From: Wenjunlia tyrosinilytica
Lineage (GTDB): Bacteria; Actinomycetota; Actinomycetes; Streptomycetales; Streptomycetaceae
Assembly: GCF_014646055.1 (NCBI RefSeq)
Contig: NZ_BMMS01000017.1
Location: forward strand, 50,453 to 114,452
Length of the DNA: 64,000 nucleotides
Direction: 5' to 3'
Position numbers and translations under genes: made by a program. Positions 35,863 through 44,887 of the stretch are shown one piece after another (position 1 is the stretch's first letter; each line of letters opens with the position of its first letter). The notes beneath the pieces are model-generated. The model saw only the letters and a list, made by a program, of their open reading frames with translations. It made no database searches and was not told the origin of the DNA.

Positions 35863-37217
35863 CCACCTCGCCGTACGAGCGGCTGCGCGCCGAGGCCGAG
35901 GAGGGACGCGTCGAGGAAGTGATCGTCGGCGTCCCGGATCTCCAGGGCAGGCTCCAGGGCAGTCGGCTGTCCGTTCCGTACTTCCTGGACGAGGCGGCCG
36001 AACAGGGCTTCAGCGCGTGCGTCTACCTCCTCGCCTCGGATGTCGAGATGAGCACCGGTCCGGGCTACGCCATCGACGCCTGGCGGAGCGGTTTCGGTGA
36101 CTTCGTGCTGCGTCCCGATCCGGCCACCGTGCGTACTCTGCCCTGGGACCCGGGGACCGCCTTGGTCCTGGCCGACGCGGTCTGGCCGGGCGGCGAGGCA
36201 GTCCCCGTGGCTCCGCGGCAGGTGCTGCGCACCCAGCTCGACCGGCTGTCCGAGCGCGGGCTGACCGCCTTCGCCGGCACCGAACTGGAGTTCCTGGTCT
36301 TCCGCGAGTCCTACCGCCATGCCTGGGACCGCCGCTACCAGGGTCTGGAGACGGCCACCTCCTACAACGTCGACTACTCCCTCCAGGGGCTCACCGGGAT
36401 GGAGCCCGTGGTACGGCGTATCCGCCGGGAGATGGTGCGCGCCGGTCTCACGATGGAGACGGCGCGCGGCGAGTGCCACGCCGGCCAGTACGAGATCGTC
36501 TTCCGCTACGACGAGGCGATGGCCACCTGTGACAACCATGTCGTCTTCAAGAACGGCGCCAAGCAGATCGCCGCGCAGGAGTGTGCCGCGCTCACCTTCA
36601 TGCCCAAGTACGACGAGGGCGAGGGCAACAGCTGCCACATCCACCTGTCGCTGCGCGGCACCGACGGGTCTGCCGTGCTGGCCGACCCTTCGGCCGAGGA
36701 CGGCATGTCCGACCTCATGCGCCACTTCGTGGCAGGGCAGCTGGCCTGCCTCTCCGACTTCGCGCTGCTGATGGCACCCAATATCAACTCCTACAAGCGG
36801 CTCCAGCCGGGTGCGTTCGCCCCCACCGGCATCACGTGGGGCAGGGACAACCGGACCTGCCCGGTCCGTGTGGTGGGCTCCGGCCACTCGCTGCGCATCG
36901 AACACCGGGTGCCCGGCGGTGACGCCAACCCTTACCTGGCCGTCGCCGCCGCGGTGGCCGCCGGCCTGTACGGCATCGAGAACAGCCTCCCGCTGCCTGC
37001 CCCCCACACAGCCAACGCCCTGGCCGATCCGTCGGTGCCGCGCCTGCCCGGCACACTCACCGATGCCCTGCGCCGGTGGGAGACCAGCGAGATCGCGGCG
37101 AAGGTCTTCGGCGAGCAGGTCGTGGGCCACTATGCCCAGGCCGCACGCACCGAACTTGCCGCGTTCGAGACCGCGGTGACGGACTGGGAACGGGTGCGCG
37201 GCTTCGAGCGCCTTTGA
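35859..37217 (+). CDS. Glutamine synthetase-like gamma-glutamyl-amine ligase
   Basis: The 452-residue protein has the GS fold with FAGTELEFLVFRESY, the metal and ATP-binding stretch ending GEGNSCHIHLSL, NINSYKRLQPGAFAP and the glutamate-binding RIEHRVPGGDANPY. GS-like enzymes of this type (such as GlnA3) attach glutamate to polyamines. As last gene of a coupled siderophore operon making 1,3-diaminopropane, it may glutamylate diaminopropane, either as a building step or for detoxification. It is not the housekeeping GlnA: it lacks the adenylylation-loop pattern, and its context is iron-regulated. Confidence 0.82.
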   Translation: MTTSPYERLRAEAEEGRVEEVIVGVPDLQGRLQGSRLSVPYFLDEAAEQGFSACVYLLASDVEMSTGPGYAIDAWRSGFGDFVLRPDPATVRTLPWDPGTALVLADAVWPGGEAVPVAPRQVLRTQLDRLSERGLTAFAGTELEFLVFRESYRHAWDRRYQGLETATSYNVDYSLQGLTGMEPVVRRIRREMVRAGLTMETARGECHAGQYEIVFRYDEAMATCDNHVVFKNGAKQIAAQECAALTFMPKYDEGEGNSCHIHLSLRGTDGSAVLADPSAEDGMSDLMRHFVAGQLACLSDFALLMAPNINSYKRLQPGAFAPTGITWGRDNRTCPVRVVGSGHSLRIEHRVPGGDANPYLAVAAAVAAGLYGIENSLPLPAPHTANALADPSVPRLPGTLTDALRRWETSEIAAKVFGEQVVGHYAQAARTELAAFETAVTDWERVRGFERL

Positions 37218-37238
37218 CGTCCCTGCGGGGGATCGACG

Positions 37239-37286
37239 CGTCTGCGGCCCTGGCCACGGGAATTCCCGTGGCCAGGGCCGCAGACG
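37239..37286. terminator. Perfect palindrome, bidirectional terminator
   Basis: The 48-bp segment is its own reverse complement, centred on CGGGAATTCCCG, so it can form a 22-bp stem with a minimal loop. It lies between the convergent GS-like gene and the siderophore-binding lipoprotein gene and should end both transcripts. Confidence 0.88.
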
Positions 37287-37304
37287 TGCCGCTGCGTACC
37301 CCCG

Positions 37305-38261
37305 CTATGCGAGGTGCTTCTTCATCGCGTCGAGGATCCGGTCGGCACCGGTGTAGCCGATGCCGAGCATCCACAGGCTGTCGTCGACCTTGAAGGCCTT
37401 GTCGTTCTTCACGGCGTCCAGGTTCTTCCACAGCTTGCCGCCGGTGACGCTCGTCTCCTCGGCCTTCGCGGGGTCGCCGTAGGTGGAGTAGAAGATGACG
37501 TCGGCGTTGCCCTCGCCGATCCGCTCCGGGCTGATGTCGACGGAGAAGCCGGTCTTGTCCACGTTCGCGGCGCGGCCGACCTTGAGGTCCTTCAGGATGC
37601 TGCCGACGAATGTGTCGTTCATGTACAGGCGAGTGTCCGCGCCTTCGATGAAGCGCACGAAACCGACCTTCGTCCTCGCGGCCTTCTCCGCGCCGCCGAG
37701 CGCCCCTGTCACCTCGGCCACGTGCTTTTCGTAGTCGGCGACGACCTGCTCGGCCTCTTCCTTCCTGCCCAGCACGTCGGCGTGCAGTGCGAAGTTCTTC
37801 CTCCAGTCCGGGCCGGTGGTCTCGGTGAAGACCGTCGGCGCGATCTTGGACAGCTCCTGGTAACTCTTCTCGTCGCGCGCCTTGCTGCTGATGATCAGAT
37901 CCGGGTTCAGCCCGTCGATCGCCTCGAGGTTGGGCTCCGCGATCAGACCGACCGGCTTGATGCCCTTGAGTCTGTCCTGAGGGAGGTAGGAGGACATCGG
38001 CGCGCCGGCCTCCGCGGTGACCGCGCCGACTGGCGTGATGCCCAGGGTGACGGCCGAGTCCAGGGCGTCGGTGTCGAGCACGACCACACGCCTGGGACTG
38101 TCGGGTACCTCCACCTTGCCCATGGCGGTCGTCACGGTGTGCTTTCCGCCCTTGGCGGCCGGCTTGGCGTCACTCGTGCCCGAGCCGCACGCGGTTGCGG
38201 TGACGGCGAGCGCGGCGGCGACTGCCACGGTGACGGCACGACGATTGAGGGTTGGAGCCAT
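37305..38261 (-). CDS. Ferric-siderophore ABC transporter substrate-binding lipoprotein
   Basis: The 318-residue protein has a lipoprotein signal peptide ending in TATACGSG, so Cys25 is the lipidated residue. A FepB/FhuD-like class III binding fold follows, with the PRRVVVLDTDALDSAVTLGITPVGAV start and NLEAIDGLNPDLIISS. It should capture the ferric siderophore outside the membrane for the permeases at 39282-41389. It has its own iron box 49 nt upstream. GGAAGG precedes the ATG. Confidence 0.9.
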   Translation of the reverse strand: MAPTLNRRAVTVAVAAALAVTATACGSGTSDAKPAAKGGKHTVTTAMGKVEVPDSPRRVVVLDTDALDSAVTLGITPVGAVTAEAGAPMSSYLPQDRLKGIKPVGLIAEPNLEAIDGLNPDLIISSKARDEKSYQELSKIAPTVFTETTGPDWRKNFALHADVLGRKEEAEQVVADYEKHVAEVTGALGGAEKAARTKVGFVRFIEGADTRLYMNDTFVGSILKDLKVGRAANVDKTGFSVDISPERIGEGNADVIFYSTYGDPAKAEETSVTGGKLWKNLDAVKNDKAFKVDDSLWMLGIGYTGADRILDAMKKHLA

Positions 38262-38309
38262 GAGTGGGGAGCCTTCCTGACAGACCCGATGAGAACGCGC
38301 GGGATCGAT

Positions 38310-38328
38310 TTAGGTAAGGCTAACCTTA
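38310..38328. promoter_or_regulatory. Iron box of the binding-protein gene
   Basis: TTAGGTAAGGCTAACCTTA matches the DmdR1/IdeR consensus at most of its 19 positions. It lies 49 nt upstream of the substrate-binding protein ATG and predicts iron repression. Confidence 0.92.
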
Positions 38329-38451
38329 GCCAATGATGGCGGCAAGCTCACGAGCACCGCAACCCGGACCGCGCGGCAGCGCGGTCGCCGTGCTCCATCC
38401 AGCAACGAGCGGAACCAACGCCGACGCGAATGCCAGGGCCCCCGGAGGAGT

Positions 38452-39285
38452 TCAGCCGGCCTCCGCGCAGGCAGCGACCGCGGCGGAGGCGTCTTCCTGC
38501 CAGGGGGCACCGGGCACAACCAGCGGGCTGCCGGTCACCGGATCCGGGACCACGACCGATTCGAGGCCGAAGACGTCACGCACGAGATCCACCGTGACGA
38601 TGTCCGACGGCCGGCCCTGCGCGACAATGCGCCCGGCCTTCATCGCCACCAAGTGGTCGGCGTACCGTGCCGCCTGGTTGAGGTCATGGAGCACCGCGAC
38701 GACCGTCCGGCCCCGCTCGTGGTTGAGCTGCCGGACGAGGTCCAGCACCTCCACCTGGTGGGAGATGTCCAGATACGTGGTCGGTTCGTCGAGCAGCAGC
38801 AGATCCGTCTCCTGCGCGAGTGCCATCGCGATCCACACGCGCTGCCGCTGACCGCCCGACAGTTCGTCGACGGGGCGGTCGGCGAGCGCGGCCACGTCCG
38901 TGCGTTCCATGGCGTCGGTGACGGCCCTTTCGTCCTCCTGCGACCACTGCCTCCACCAGCGCTGGTGCGGCTGGCGGCCCCGCGAGACGAGATCGGCGAC
39001 TGTGATCGCCTCCGGTGCGACCGGCGTCTGCGGCAGCAGCCCGATGGACTGCGCGATCGTCCGGGTGGGCATACCGTCCAGCGCCTCACCGTCCAGGAGC
39101 ACCGAGCCCCGGCGGGGCCTGAGCAGCCGTCCCAGTGCCCGCAGGAGGGTGGACTTGCCACAGGCGTTCGGGCCGACGACGACGGTGACCCGGCCATGCG
39201 GAACGTCCAGATCGAGGCCCTCCACCACCGTGCGTTCCTCGTAGGCCAAAGTCAGGTCGCGGGCGGTCAGCCTGCTCTCGGTCAC
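38452..39285 (-). CDS. Ferric-siderophore ABC transporter ATP-binding protein
   Basis: The 277-residue FecE/FhuC-type ATPase shows Walker A VVGPNACGKSTLL, the signature ELSGGQRQRVWIAMAL, Walker B LLLLDEPTTYLDISHQ, and a switch His in VLHDLNQA. It powers uptake of the ferric siderophore. GTG 39285 overlaps the upstream permease stop (GTGA). The last ~25 residues are a non-conserved tail. Confidence 0.92.
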   Translation of the reverse strand: MTESRLTARDLTLAYEERTVVEGLDLDVPHGRVTVVVGPNACGKSTLLRALGRLLRPRRGSVLLDGEALDGMPTRTIAQSIGLLPQTPVAPEAITVADLVSRGRQPHQRWWRQWSQEDERAVTDAMERTDVAALADRPVDELSGGQRQRVWIAMALAQETDLLLLDEPTTYLDISHQVEVLDLVRQLNHERGRTVVAVLHDLNQAARYADHLVAMKAGRIVAQGRPSDIVTVDLVRDVFGLESVVVPDPVTGSPLVVPGAPWQEDASAAVAACAEAG

Positions 39286-40355
39286 GCTCTTCCTCCAGTA
39301 CGGCCGCGGACTATCAGCCAGATCAGATACGGTGCGCCCACGGCCGCGGTCAGCACCCCCACGGGCAGTTCGACCGGCGCGAACAGCAGGCGTGCGGGCA
39401 GGTCGGCGGCCACCACGATCAAGGCCCCGAGCAATGCCGAACACAGCAGCGGAATCTGGGCCGTACGCGTCAGGCGGCGGGCGATCTGAGGAGCGAGCAG
39501 CGCCACGAAGTCCACCGGTCCGGCCGCACCCGTGGCCAGCGACGCGAACAGCACGCCCAGCAACGCGAGCCCGAACCTCGTCCGGTGCAGCGGCACACCC
39601 AGCGCGGTGGCCGTGCCGTCGTCGAACGCGGTGTTGCGCTGGGCCCGTGCCGCCCAGACCACGCAGGGCGCCAGGGCGAGCAGTGTCCACCCCAGCGGTG
39701 CGGCCTCGTCCCAGCCGCGCCCGTTGAGCGAGCCCGTGATCCACACCTGCGCCTGATGGGCGACCAGGTAGTCCCCCTTGGTGATGAAGAGGTGAACGAC
39801 GGACCTGAGCGCGATGGCGACGCCGATGCCGATGAGTACGAACCGTCCCGCGTGCATGCCCCGGCGCCACGCGAAGAGATAGACGGCAAGAGCGGCGAGC
39901 ACCCCGCCCGCCACCGAGAAGTACGGCAGCACGCCGAAGGATCCGACGCCGAACGTCAGCGCGCCGATGGTCAGGGCACTGGCGCCCTGGGACACACCGA
40001 TGATGTCGGGGCTGGCGAGCGGATTGCGGGCGACCGTCTGGATCAGGGCACCGCCGACACCGAAGGCGGCACCGACCAGCAATCCGAGAGCGAGCCGGGG
40101 CAGCCGCAACTCACCCACGACGAAGTCCGCTCCGGAATCCTGGCCGAACAGCACGTTGAGCACCTCGGTCGGCGCGACGTACCTCTCGCCGAGGCAGAGG
40201 TACGCGACGCACAGGGCGGCCGTCAGCACCGCGATGGCGCCCGCGGCAACGGCCGCGCGCCGGTGAACGAGGAAGGATGCCCGGCCGCGCCTGACGAGCG
40301 CATACCCGGCGGGACGCGCATCACCGGGACGCCGGCCGATGAGAGAAGTCGTCAT
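39282..40355 (-). CDS. Iron-siderophore ABC transporter permease (FecCD family) 1
   Basis: The 357-residue FecCD/BtuC-type permease has multiple hydrophobic helices and the family signatures VGGALIQTVARNPLASPDIIGVSQGASA and GAAGPVDFVALLAPQIARRL. The Arg-rich N-terminus is cytoplasmic. The ATG at 40355 overlaps the upstream permease stop (ATGA). It forms a heterodimeric channel with the next permease. Confidence 0.92.
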   Translation of the reverse strand: MTTSLIGRRPGDARPAGYALVRRGRASFLVHRRAAVAAGAIAVLTAALCVAYLCLGERYVAPTEVLNVLFGQDSGADFVVGELRLPRLALGLLVGAAFGVGGALIQTVARNPLASPDIIGVSQGASALTIGALTFGVGSFGVLPYFSVAGGVLAALAVYLFAWRRGMHAGRFVLIGIGVAIALRSVVHLFITKGDYLVAHQAQVWITGSLNGRGWDEAAPLGWTLLALAPCVVWAARAQRNTAFDDGTATALGVPLHRTRFGLALLGVLFASLATGAAGPVDFVALLAPQIARRLTRTAQIPLLCSALLGALIVVAADLPARLLFAPVELPVGVLTAAVGAPYLIWLIVRGRTGGRA

Positions 40356-41389
40356 GCGCTCACCGCTTTGCGGCGGACCATGGCGATCAGGAACGGTACA
40401 CCGGTCAGGGCCGTCATCACGCCCGCCGGTATCTCGCCCGGCGGGAACACGATCCGCCCCAGGACATCGGACACCAGCAGCATCACGGGGCCGAGCAAAG
40501 CAGCCATCGGCATGATCCAGCGGTGGTCGGCGCCCACCAGGGCGCGCGCGATATGCGGAACCGCGAGGCCCACGAAGGCGATCGGCCCGGCGGCGCAGAC
40601 ACCGACACCGGTGAGCACGGTCGCTCCGATCCCGCCCACGACCCGCACGGTCGCGACCTTCTGTCCGAGCCCCTTGGCGACGTCGTCGCCCAACGCCAGC
40701 GCGTCCAGTCCCCGGGCGACGGACAGCACCAAGGCGGTGCCGACCAGGAGGAAGGGCCAGATCCGACCGGCGAGTGCGGCGTCCCGGCCGGCGATCGAGC
40801 CCACCTGCCAGAATCGGAACTCGTCCAGGGTGGCGGCGTCCGTCGTCAGCATCCCCTGGATGACGGAGATGAGCAGGGCGTTGATGGCCGCGCCGGCCAG
40901 CGCCAGCTTCACCGGGGTCGCCCCGCCGCGCCCGCTCGAGGCCACGGCGTAGACGGCCACCGACGCCGCTGCGGCCCCGACGAAGGCGAACCACACATAG
41001 CCGGAGAGGCTGTGCACCCCGGCCAAGGAGATGGCGAGCACGACGCCCACCGCGGCGCCCTGGCTGATGCCGAGGACGCCGGGATCGCCTATGGGATTGC
41101 GGGTGATGCCCTGAATGGCCGTGCCCGCCAGAGCGAGCGCCACGCCGACCATCACGCCGACGACGGTCCGGGGCACACGCAGGGACCACATGATGTCGGC
41201 GGCCTCGCCCTCTCCCCCGTGCAGCAGGACGTGGACCGCTTCACCCGGGGCGATGTGACGGGCGCCGACGGCGAGGCTGAGCAGCACCGCACACAGCAGC
41301 GCGACAGCGGCGGCAGTCGTCCATCCCATGCGGCGGCTCGCCGACGCGGCTCTCGGGCTGCTGATTGCGGCAGCTGACATCGTGTCCAT
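40352..41389 (-). CDS. Iron-siderophore ABC transporter permease (FecCD family) 2
   Basis: The roughly 345-residue FecCD permease has LAGTAIQGITRNPIGDPGVLGISQGAAVGV and CAAGPIAFVGLAVPHIARALVG as family markers, and about nine to ten membrane helices. The ATG at 41389 (MDTMSAAA) or 41380 is plausible; the frame continues upstream through the iron box, which argues against a longer protein. It is the first gene of the permease-permease-ATPase operon. Confidence 0.9.
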   Translation of the reverse strand: MDTMSAAAISSPRAASASRRMGWTTAAAVALLCAVLLSLAVGARHIAPGEAVHVLLHGGEGEAADIMWSLRVPRTVVGVMVGVALALAGTAIQGITRNPIGDPGVLGISQGAAVGVVLAISLAGVHSLSGYVWFAFVGAAAASVAVYAVASSGRGGATPVKLALAGAAINALLISVIQGMLTTDAATLDEFRFWQVGSIAGRDAALAGRIWPFLLVGTALVLSVARGLDALALGDDVAKGLGQKVATVRVVGGIGATVLTGVGVCAAGPIAFVGLAVPHIARALVGADHRWIMPMAALLGPVMLLVSDVLGRIVFPPGEIPAGVMTALTGVPFLIAMVRRKAVSA

Positions 41390-41423
41390 TCCGGTATGAC
41401 GGGCACTCCTGGCGATCAGGAAC

Positions 41424-41442
41424 TTAGGCAAGCCTAAGCATA
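41424..41442. promoter_or_regulatory. Iron box of the permease operon
   Basis: TTAGGCAAGCCTAAGCATA has a perfect core of dyad symmetry, TTAGGC..GCCTAA, and fits about 15 of 19 iron-box positions when read on the minus strand. It lies 35 nt upstream of the first permease start. Confidence 0.8.
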
Positions 41443-41542
41443 GGGCAACCCATGGCATCCCAGCGGACGATGGAAGAAGTGGATCACCGGCACGGCGGCC
41501 TCGCCAATCACGGCACGCCCTGCCCGGCGACCACGCGGTGCC

Positions 41543-42520
41543 TCAGTCCCGGCGCCTCCTGGTCTCCTCGGTCAGCCTCGGGAGCACCTCGAGCAGGTCC
41601 CCCACCACTCCGAAGTCGGCGACGTCGAAGATCGGCGCCTGCGGGTCCTTGTTGACCGCGACGACGGTCTTCGAAGTCCGCATGCCCGCCAGGTGCTGGA
41701 TCGCACCGGAGATGCCCGAGGCGAGGTAGAGCTGGGGCGAGACGGTCCTGCCGGTCTGGCCGATCTGATGCGCATGCGGGTACCAGCCGGCGTCGACCGC
41801 CGCGCGGGAGGCGCCGACGGCCGCCCCGAGGGCGTCGGCCAGTTCCTCGATCACGCCGAATCCGTCGGCACCGCCGACACCTCGTCCGCCGGCCACCACG
41901 ATCGCGGCCTCGCTCAGCTCGGGCCGGTCGGTTGCCGGGCGCACGGTACGGGAGACGACCGTCGCGACGGTGGCGGGGTCGGGAGGGCCGACGGCGACCC
42001 GCTCCACCGGGCCCGCCACCGCGTCCGCGCAGACCGGTTCGGCAGTGGCGGCGTTGGGCTTGACGGCGATCACGGGAATGCCGTGGCAGATCCGCGAGGT
42101 GATCTCGAAGGACGCGGCGAACACCGACTGGACCGCGACCGGGCCCGCCTCACCGACCCGCACGTCCACCGCGTCGGTGATCAGCCCGGAGCCCAGCCGA
42201 AGCGCGACCCTGGCTGCGACCTCCCTGCCCTGCGGGGAGGAGGTCACCAGCACCGCGGCCGCGCCGGCGGTCTCGGCGATCCGGGTCAGCGCGTCCACCT
42301 GGGGCACCACCGGATGGTCGGCGAATGCCGCGCCGTCGGCCGCGTACACCTTCGCCGCACCGTAGCGGCGCAGCTGCCCGGCGATGCCGTCCACACCGTC
42401 CGAGGCGCCGAGCACGACCGCCGAGGGCTCACCGAGGCGGCGGGCCAGCGTCAGCAGTTCCAGCGCGGGCGGGCGGACTCGGCCGTCCGCATGGTCGACC
42501 AGGACGAGGACTTCACTCAT
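41543..42520 (-). CDS. etfA: Electron transfer flavoprotein alpha subunit
   Basis: The 325-residue EtfA carries the C-terminal FAD domain with [25 protein letters not shown], then [20 protein letters not shown] and [13 protein letters not shown], the classic FAD-binding stretch. With EtfB it shuttles electrons from a dehydrogenase to the respiratory chain. It is last in an operon with EtfB and an FAD oxidase, which suggests a dedicated electron path for this catabolic locus. AGGAG precedes the ATG. Confidence 0.92.
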   Translation of the reverse strand: MSEVLVLVDHADGRVRPPALELLTLARRLGEPSAVVLGASDGVDGIAGQLRRYGAAKVYAADGAAFADHPVVPQVDALTRIAETAGAAAVLVTSSPQGREVAARVALRLGSGLITDAVDVRVGEAGPVAVQSVFAASFEITSRICHGIPVIAVKPNAATAEPVCADAVAGPVERVAVGPPDPATVATVVSRTVRPATDRPELSEAAIVVAGGRGVGGADGFGVIEELADALGAAVGASRAAVDAGWYPHAHQIGQTGRTVSPQLYLASGISGAIQHLAGMRTSKTVVAVNKDPQAPIFDVADFGVVGDLLEVLPRLTEETRRRRD

Positions 42521-42586
42521 GGCTGTTGTCTCCTGCACTGCGGTACACCGCGCCCGAGCCGGGTCGCCATGCATACCGTTGGGTTC

Positions 42587-42650
42587 GGGCCGGACGTGCG
42601 GGCGGTCGGGGCCGGACCTGCGCCGGGCGGTCCGGGCCGGACGGGCGGTC
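42587..42650. repeat. Three imperfect tandem repeats between etfB and etfA
   Basis: The pattern GGGCCGGAC-(0-7 nt)-GGGCGGTC occurs three times in succession in the 136-nt spacer. It is G/C-rich and could form RNA structure on the minus strand ahead of etfA. Confidence 0.6.
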
Positions 42651-42656
42651 GGATGG

Positions 42657-43448
42657 TCAGATGAAGGCGCCGGCGGCCAGGAACGCGGCGAGCTGTCCGG
42701 CGCCCGCCCCCTCGCCGTCGTCCTCGACGACGGCTCCGGCCCGCCGCTGCGGGCGGGCGGCGATGTGGTCCACCACGGTCCAGGCGCCGCGCAGGCCCAC
42801 GGTGCCCGGCTCGATGCCCAGGTCGGCCAGGTCCAGGCGGCGCACCGGCTTCTTCCTGGCGGCCACGACTCCCTTGAAGGAGGGGTAGCGGGCCTCGCCG
42901 GACCGGTCGGTGACCGAGACCACGGCCGGCAGCGGTGCCCGCAGATCCTCGGTGGCGGCGTCCCCGTCGCGGCGTCCCCGGACCACGCCGTCCTCCACAC
43001 CGACCTCCGACAGGAGGGTCAGCTGCGGAACGCCCAGCCGCTCGGCCAGCAGTGCCGGGAGCACCCCCATGGCGCCGTCGGTGGAGGCCATCCCGCAGAC
43101 CACCAGGTCGTAACCGGTCAGCTCCAGCGCCCTGGCCACGATCGCGGAGGTGCCCATCACATCGGTCCCGTGCACGGCGTCGTCCTGGACGTGGACGGCC
43201 TTGTCCACACCCATGGCAAGTGCCTTGCGCAGCGCGGTCTCGGCGCCGTCCGGGCCGAGGGTCAGCGCGGTCACCTCGGCGTCCCCGATGGCCTCGGCGA
43301 GGCGCAGGGCCTGCTCGACGGCGTGCTCGTCCAGCTCGGACAGCAGCCCGTCGACGGACTCACGGTCGGTCGTGGTGTCCTGGGCGAAGCGGCGGTCGGC
43401 GGTGGCGTCGGGCACGTACTTCACGCACACAACGAGTCGGAAGCTCAC
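42657..43448 (-). CDS. etfB: Electron transfer flavoprotein beta subunit
   Basis: The 263-residue EtfB begins VCVKYVPDATADRRF and contains DELDEHAVEQALRLAE-type sequence (SELDEHAVEQALRLAE), DLVVCGMASTDGAMGVLPALLAERLG and the AMP-binding region, followed by the RKKPVRRLDLADLGI end. GTG 43448 is chosen with AGGAG about 11 nt upstream. It is the partner of EtfA downstream, and the FAD oxidase gene lies directly upstream. Confidence 0.92.
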   Translation of the reverse strand: MSFRLVVCVKYVPDATADRRFAQDTTTDRESVDGLLSELDEHAVEQALRLAEAIGDAEVTALTLGPDGAETALRKALAMGVDKAVHVQDDAVHGTDVMGTSAIVARALELTGYDLVVCGMASTDGAMGVLPALLAERLGVPQLTLLSEVGVEDGVVRGRRDGDAATEDLRAPLPAVVSVTDRSGEARYPSFKGVVAARKKPVRRLDLADLGIEPGTVGLRGAWTVVDHIAARPQRRAGAVVEDDGEGAGAGQLAAFLAAGAFI

Positions 43449-43468
43449 TGACTCACATCTCCTGACGT

Positions 43469-44887
43469 TCAGGCGGGATCCGCCGAGAAGAGCACGCCCG
43501 GGTTGAGCAGTGCCTCCGGATCCCAGGCCCGCTTGGTGACGGCGGCCAGATCCAGGTCGACCGCGGCGCGAGTGAGGGACAGCCAGCGCGCCTTGGCCAC
43601 CCCGATGCCGTGTTCGGCGGAGATGGTGCCGCCCCGGCGGGCCACGGCCCGGAGCACGGCCTCGCTCAGCTCCTCGTCGCGGTCCCCGGCATCCAGGATG
43701 TTGACGTGGTAGTTGCCCTCCGCCAGGTGGCCGAAGAGCACCAGCCGGGCACCGGGCGCGTGGCGGACCGTCAGTCCGCGCACCTCCTGTTCGAAGGCCG
43801 CCAACTCCTCCAACGGGACCGCGACGTCCAGCTTCAGCGGCACCCCCGCGGCGTTGACGGCGTCGGTATGGCCCTCCCGGTGCGCCCACAGGGCGCGCCG
43901 GGACGGCTCGTCGGTGGCGATGGCCGAGTCCAGCAGGTCGGGGCTGCGTTCCAGGGCCTCGATCAGGTCGTCGGCGGGGTCCCGCTGCGCCGCACACTCG
44001 AGCAGCAGATGGACCGGGTACGGGGTCGGTGTGCGAAAGGGCGAGGGCAGCCGCAGATGCTTGTGGACCAGCGCGACGCCGTCCGCGTAGGTGATCTCGG
44101 CAGAGTCCAGTGAGGGCACACTGCCCCGCACCAGGGCCAGCACCCGAAGGGCAGTGGCGGTGTCCTGAAGGGCCAGCAGGACGGTGACCCGGTCGGTGAA
44201 CAGCGGGATCAGCCGCAGCCGCACCCGGGTGATCACGGCGAGGGTACCCTCGCTGCCCACGAGCAGCTGCGTCAGGTCGTAGCCGGAGCTGTCCTTCGGC
44301 AGCCCGGAGAGGCGGTTCATCACCCTGCCGTCCGCCAGGACCGCCTCGACACCCACGACCTGGCTGCGCATCGGGCCCCAGCGCAGCACCCGGAGCCCTC
44401 CCGCGTTGGTGGCCACCATCCCGCCGATGGTGGCGCTGTCGCGGGCGGCCAGGTCCACGGCGATGTCGTAGCCGGCCTCCCGCACATGCCGCTGCACGGC
44501 GGCAAGGGTGGCTCCGGCGCCTACCGTCACCTGCCCCGAGAGCCGGTCCACCGGCTCCAGGTCGGTGAGCCGGGTCGTGCTGAGCACGGCTTCGCCCTGC
44601 CGGGGGACGCCGCCGCCGACCAGGCCGGTGTTGCCGCCCTGGGGGATCACCGGGACGCGGTACTGGGCGCAGGCCCGAAGCACCGCGGCCACCTCGTGCG
44701 GGTTGCGGGGGCGGACGACGACGGGGGTGGGGCCGGTGAAGCGCCCCGTCCAGTCGACTTCATGGCCCGCGGTCAGGTCCGGGTCGCTGAGCACGTGGTA
44801 CCCGCCGACGATGGAGGCGAGCTGGGCCAGCAGGCCCTTCGGCGCGCTGGGGCGTGCGTCAAGGGTTGCCGTCACGGGCACGCTCAC
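43469..44887 (-). CDS. FAD-binding (GlcD/D-lactate dehydrogenase-like) oxidoreductase
   Basis: The 472-residue VAO-fold flavoprotein has the PP-loop VIPQGGNTGLVGGGVPRQGE, GGMVATNAGGLRVLRWG, LVGSEGTLAVITRV, and the C-terminal TISAEHGIGVAKARWL active-site block. Relatives oxidise D-2-hydroxyacids such as D-lactate, D-2-hydroxyglutarate or glycolate. The adjacent EtfBA is the likely electron acceptor. GTG 44887 overlaps the upstream stop by 4 nt (GTGA). Confidence 0.9.
   Translation of the reverse strand: MSVPVTATLDARPSAPKGLLAQLASIVGGYHVLSDPDLTAGHEVDWTGRFTGPTPVVVRPRNPHEVAAVLRACAQYRVPVIPQGGNTGLVGGGVPRQGEAVLSTTRLTDLEPVDRLSGQVTVGAGATLAAVQRHVREAGYDIAVDLAARDSATIGGMVATNAGGLRVLRWGPMRSQVVGVEAVLADGRVMNRLSGLPKDSSGYDLTQLLVGSEGTLAVITRVRLRLIPLFTDRVTVLLALQDTATALRVLALVRGSVPSLDSAEITYADGVALVHKHLRLPSPFRTPTPYPVHLLLECAAQRDPADDLIEALERSPDLLDSAIATDEPSRRALWAHREGHTDAVNAAGVPLKLDVAVPLEELAAFEQEVRGLTVRHAPGARLVLFGHLAEGNYHVNILDAGDRDEELSEAVLRAVARRGGTISAEHGIGVAKARWLSLTRAAVDLDLAAVTKRAWDPEALLNPGVLFSADPA

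Noticed and set aside
35859..37217. Housekeeping glutamine synthetase GlnA
   Set aside because: It is embedded by 4-nt overlap in an iron-boxed siderophore operon and resembles GS-like amine ligases rather than GlnA I/II.
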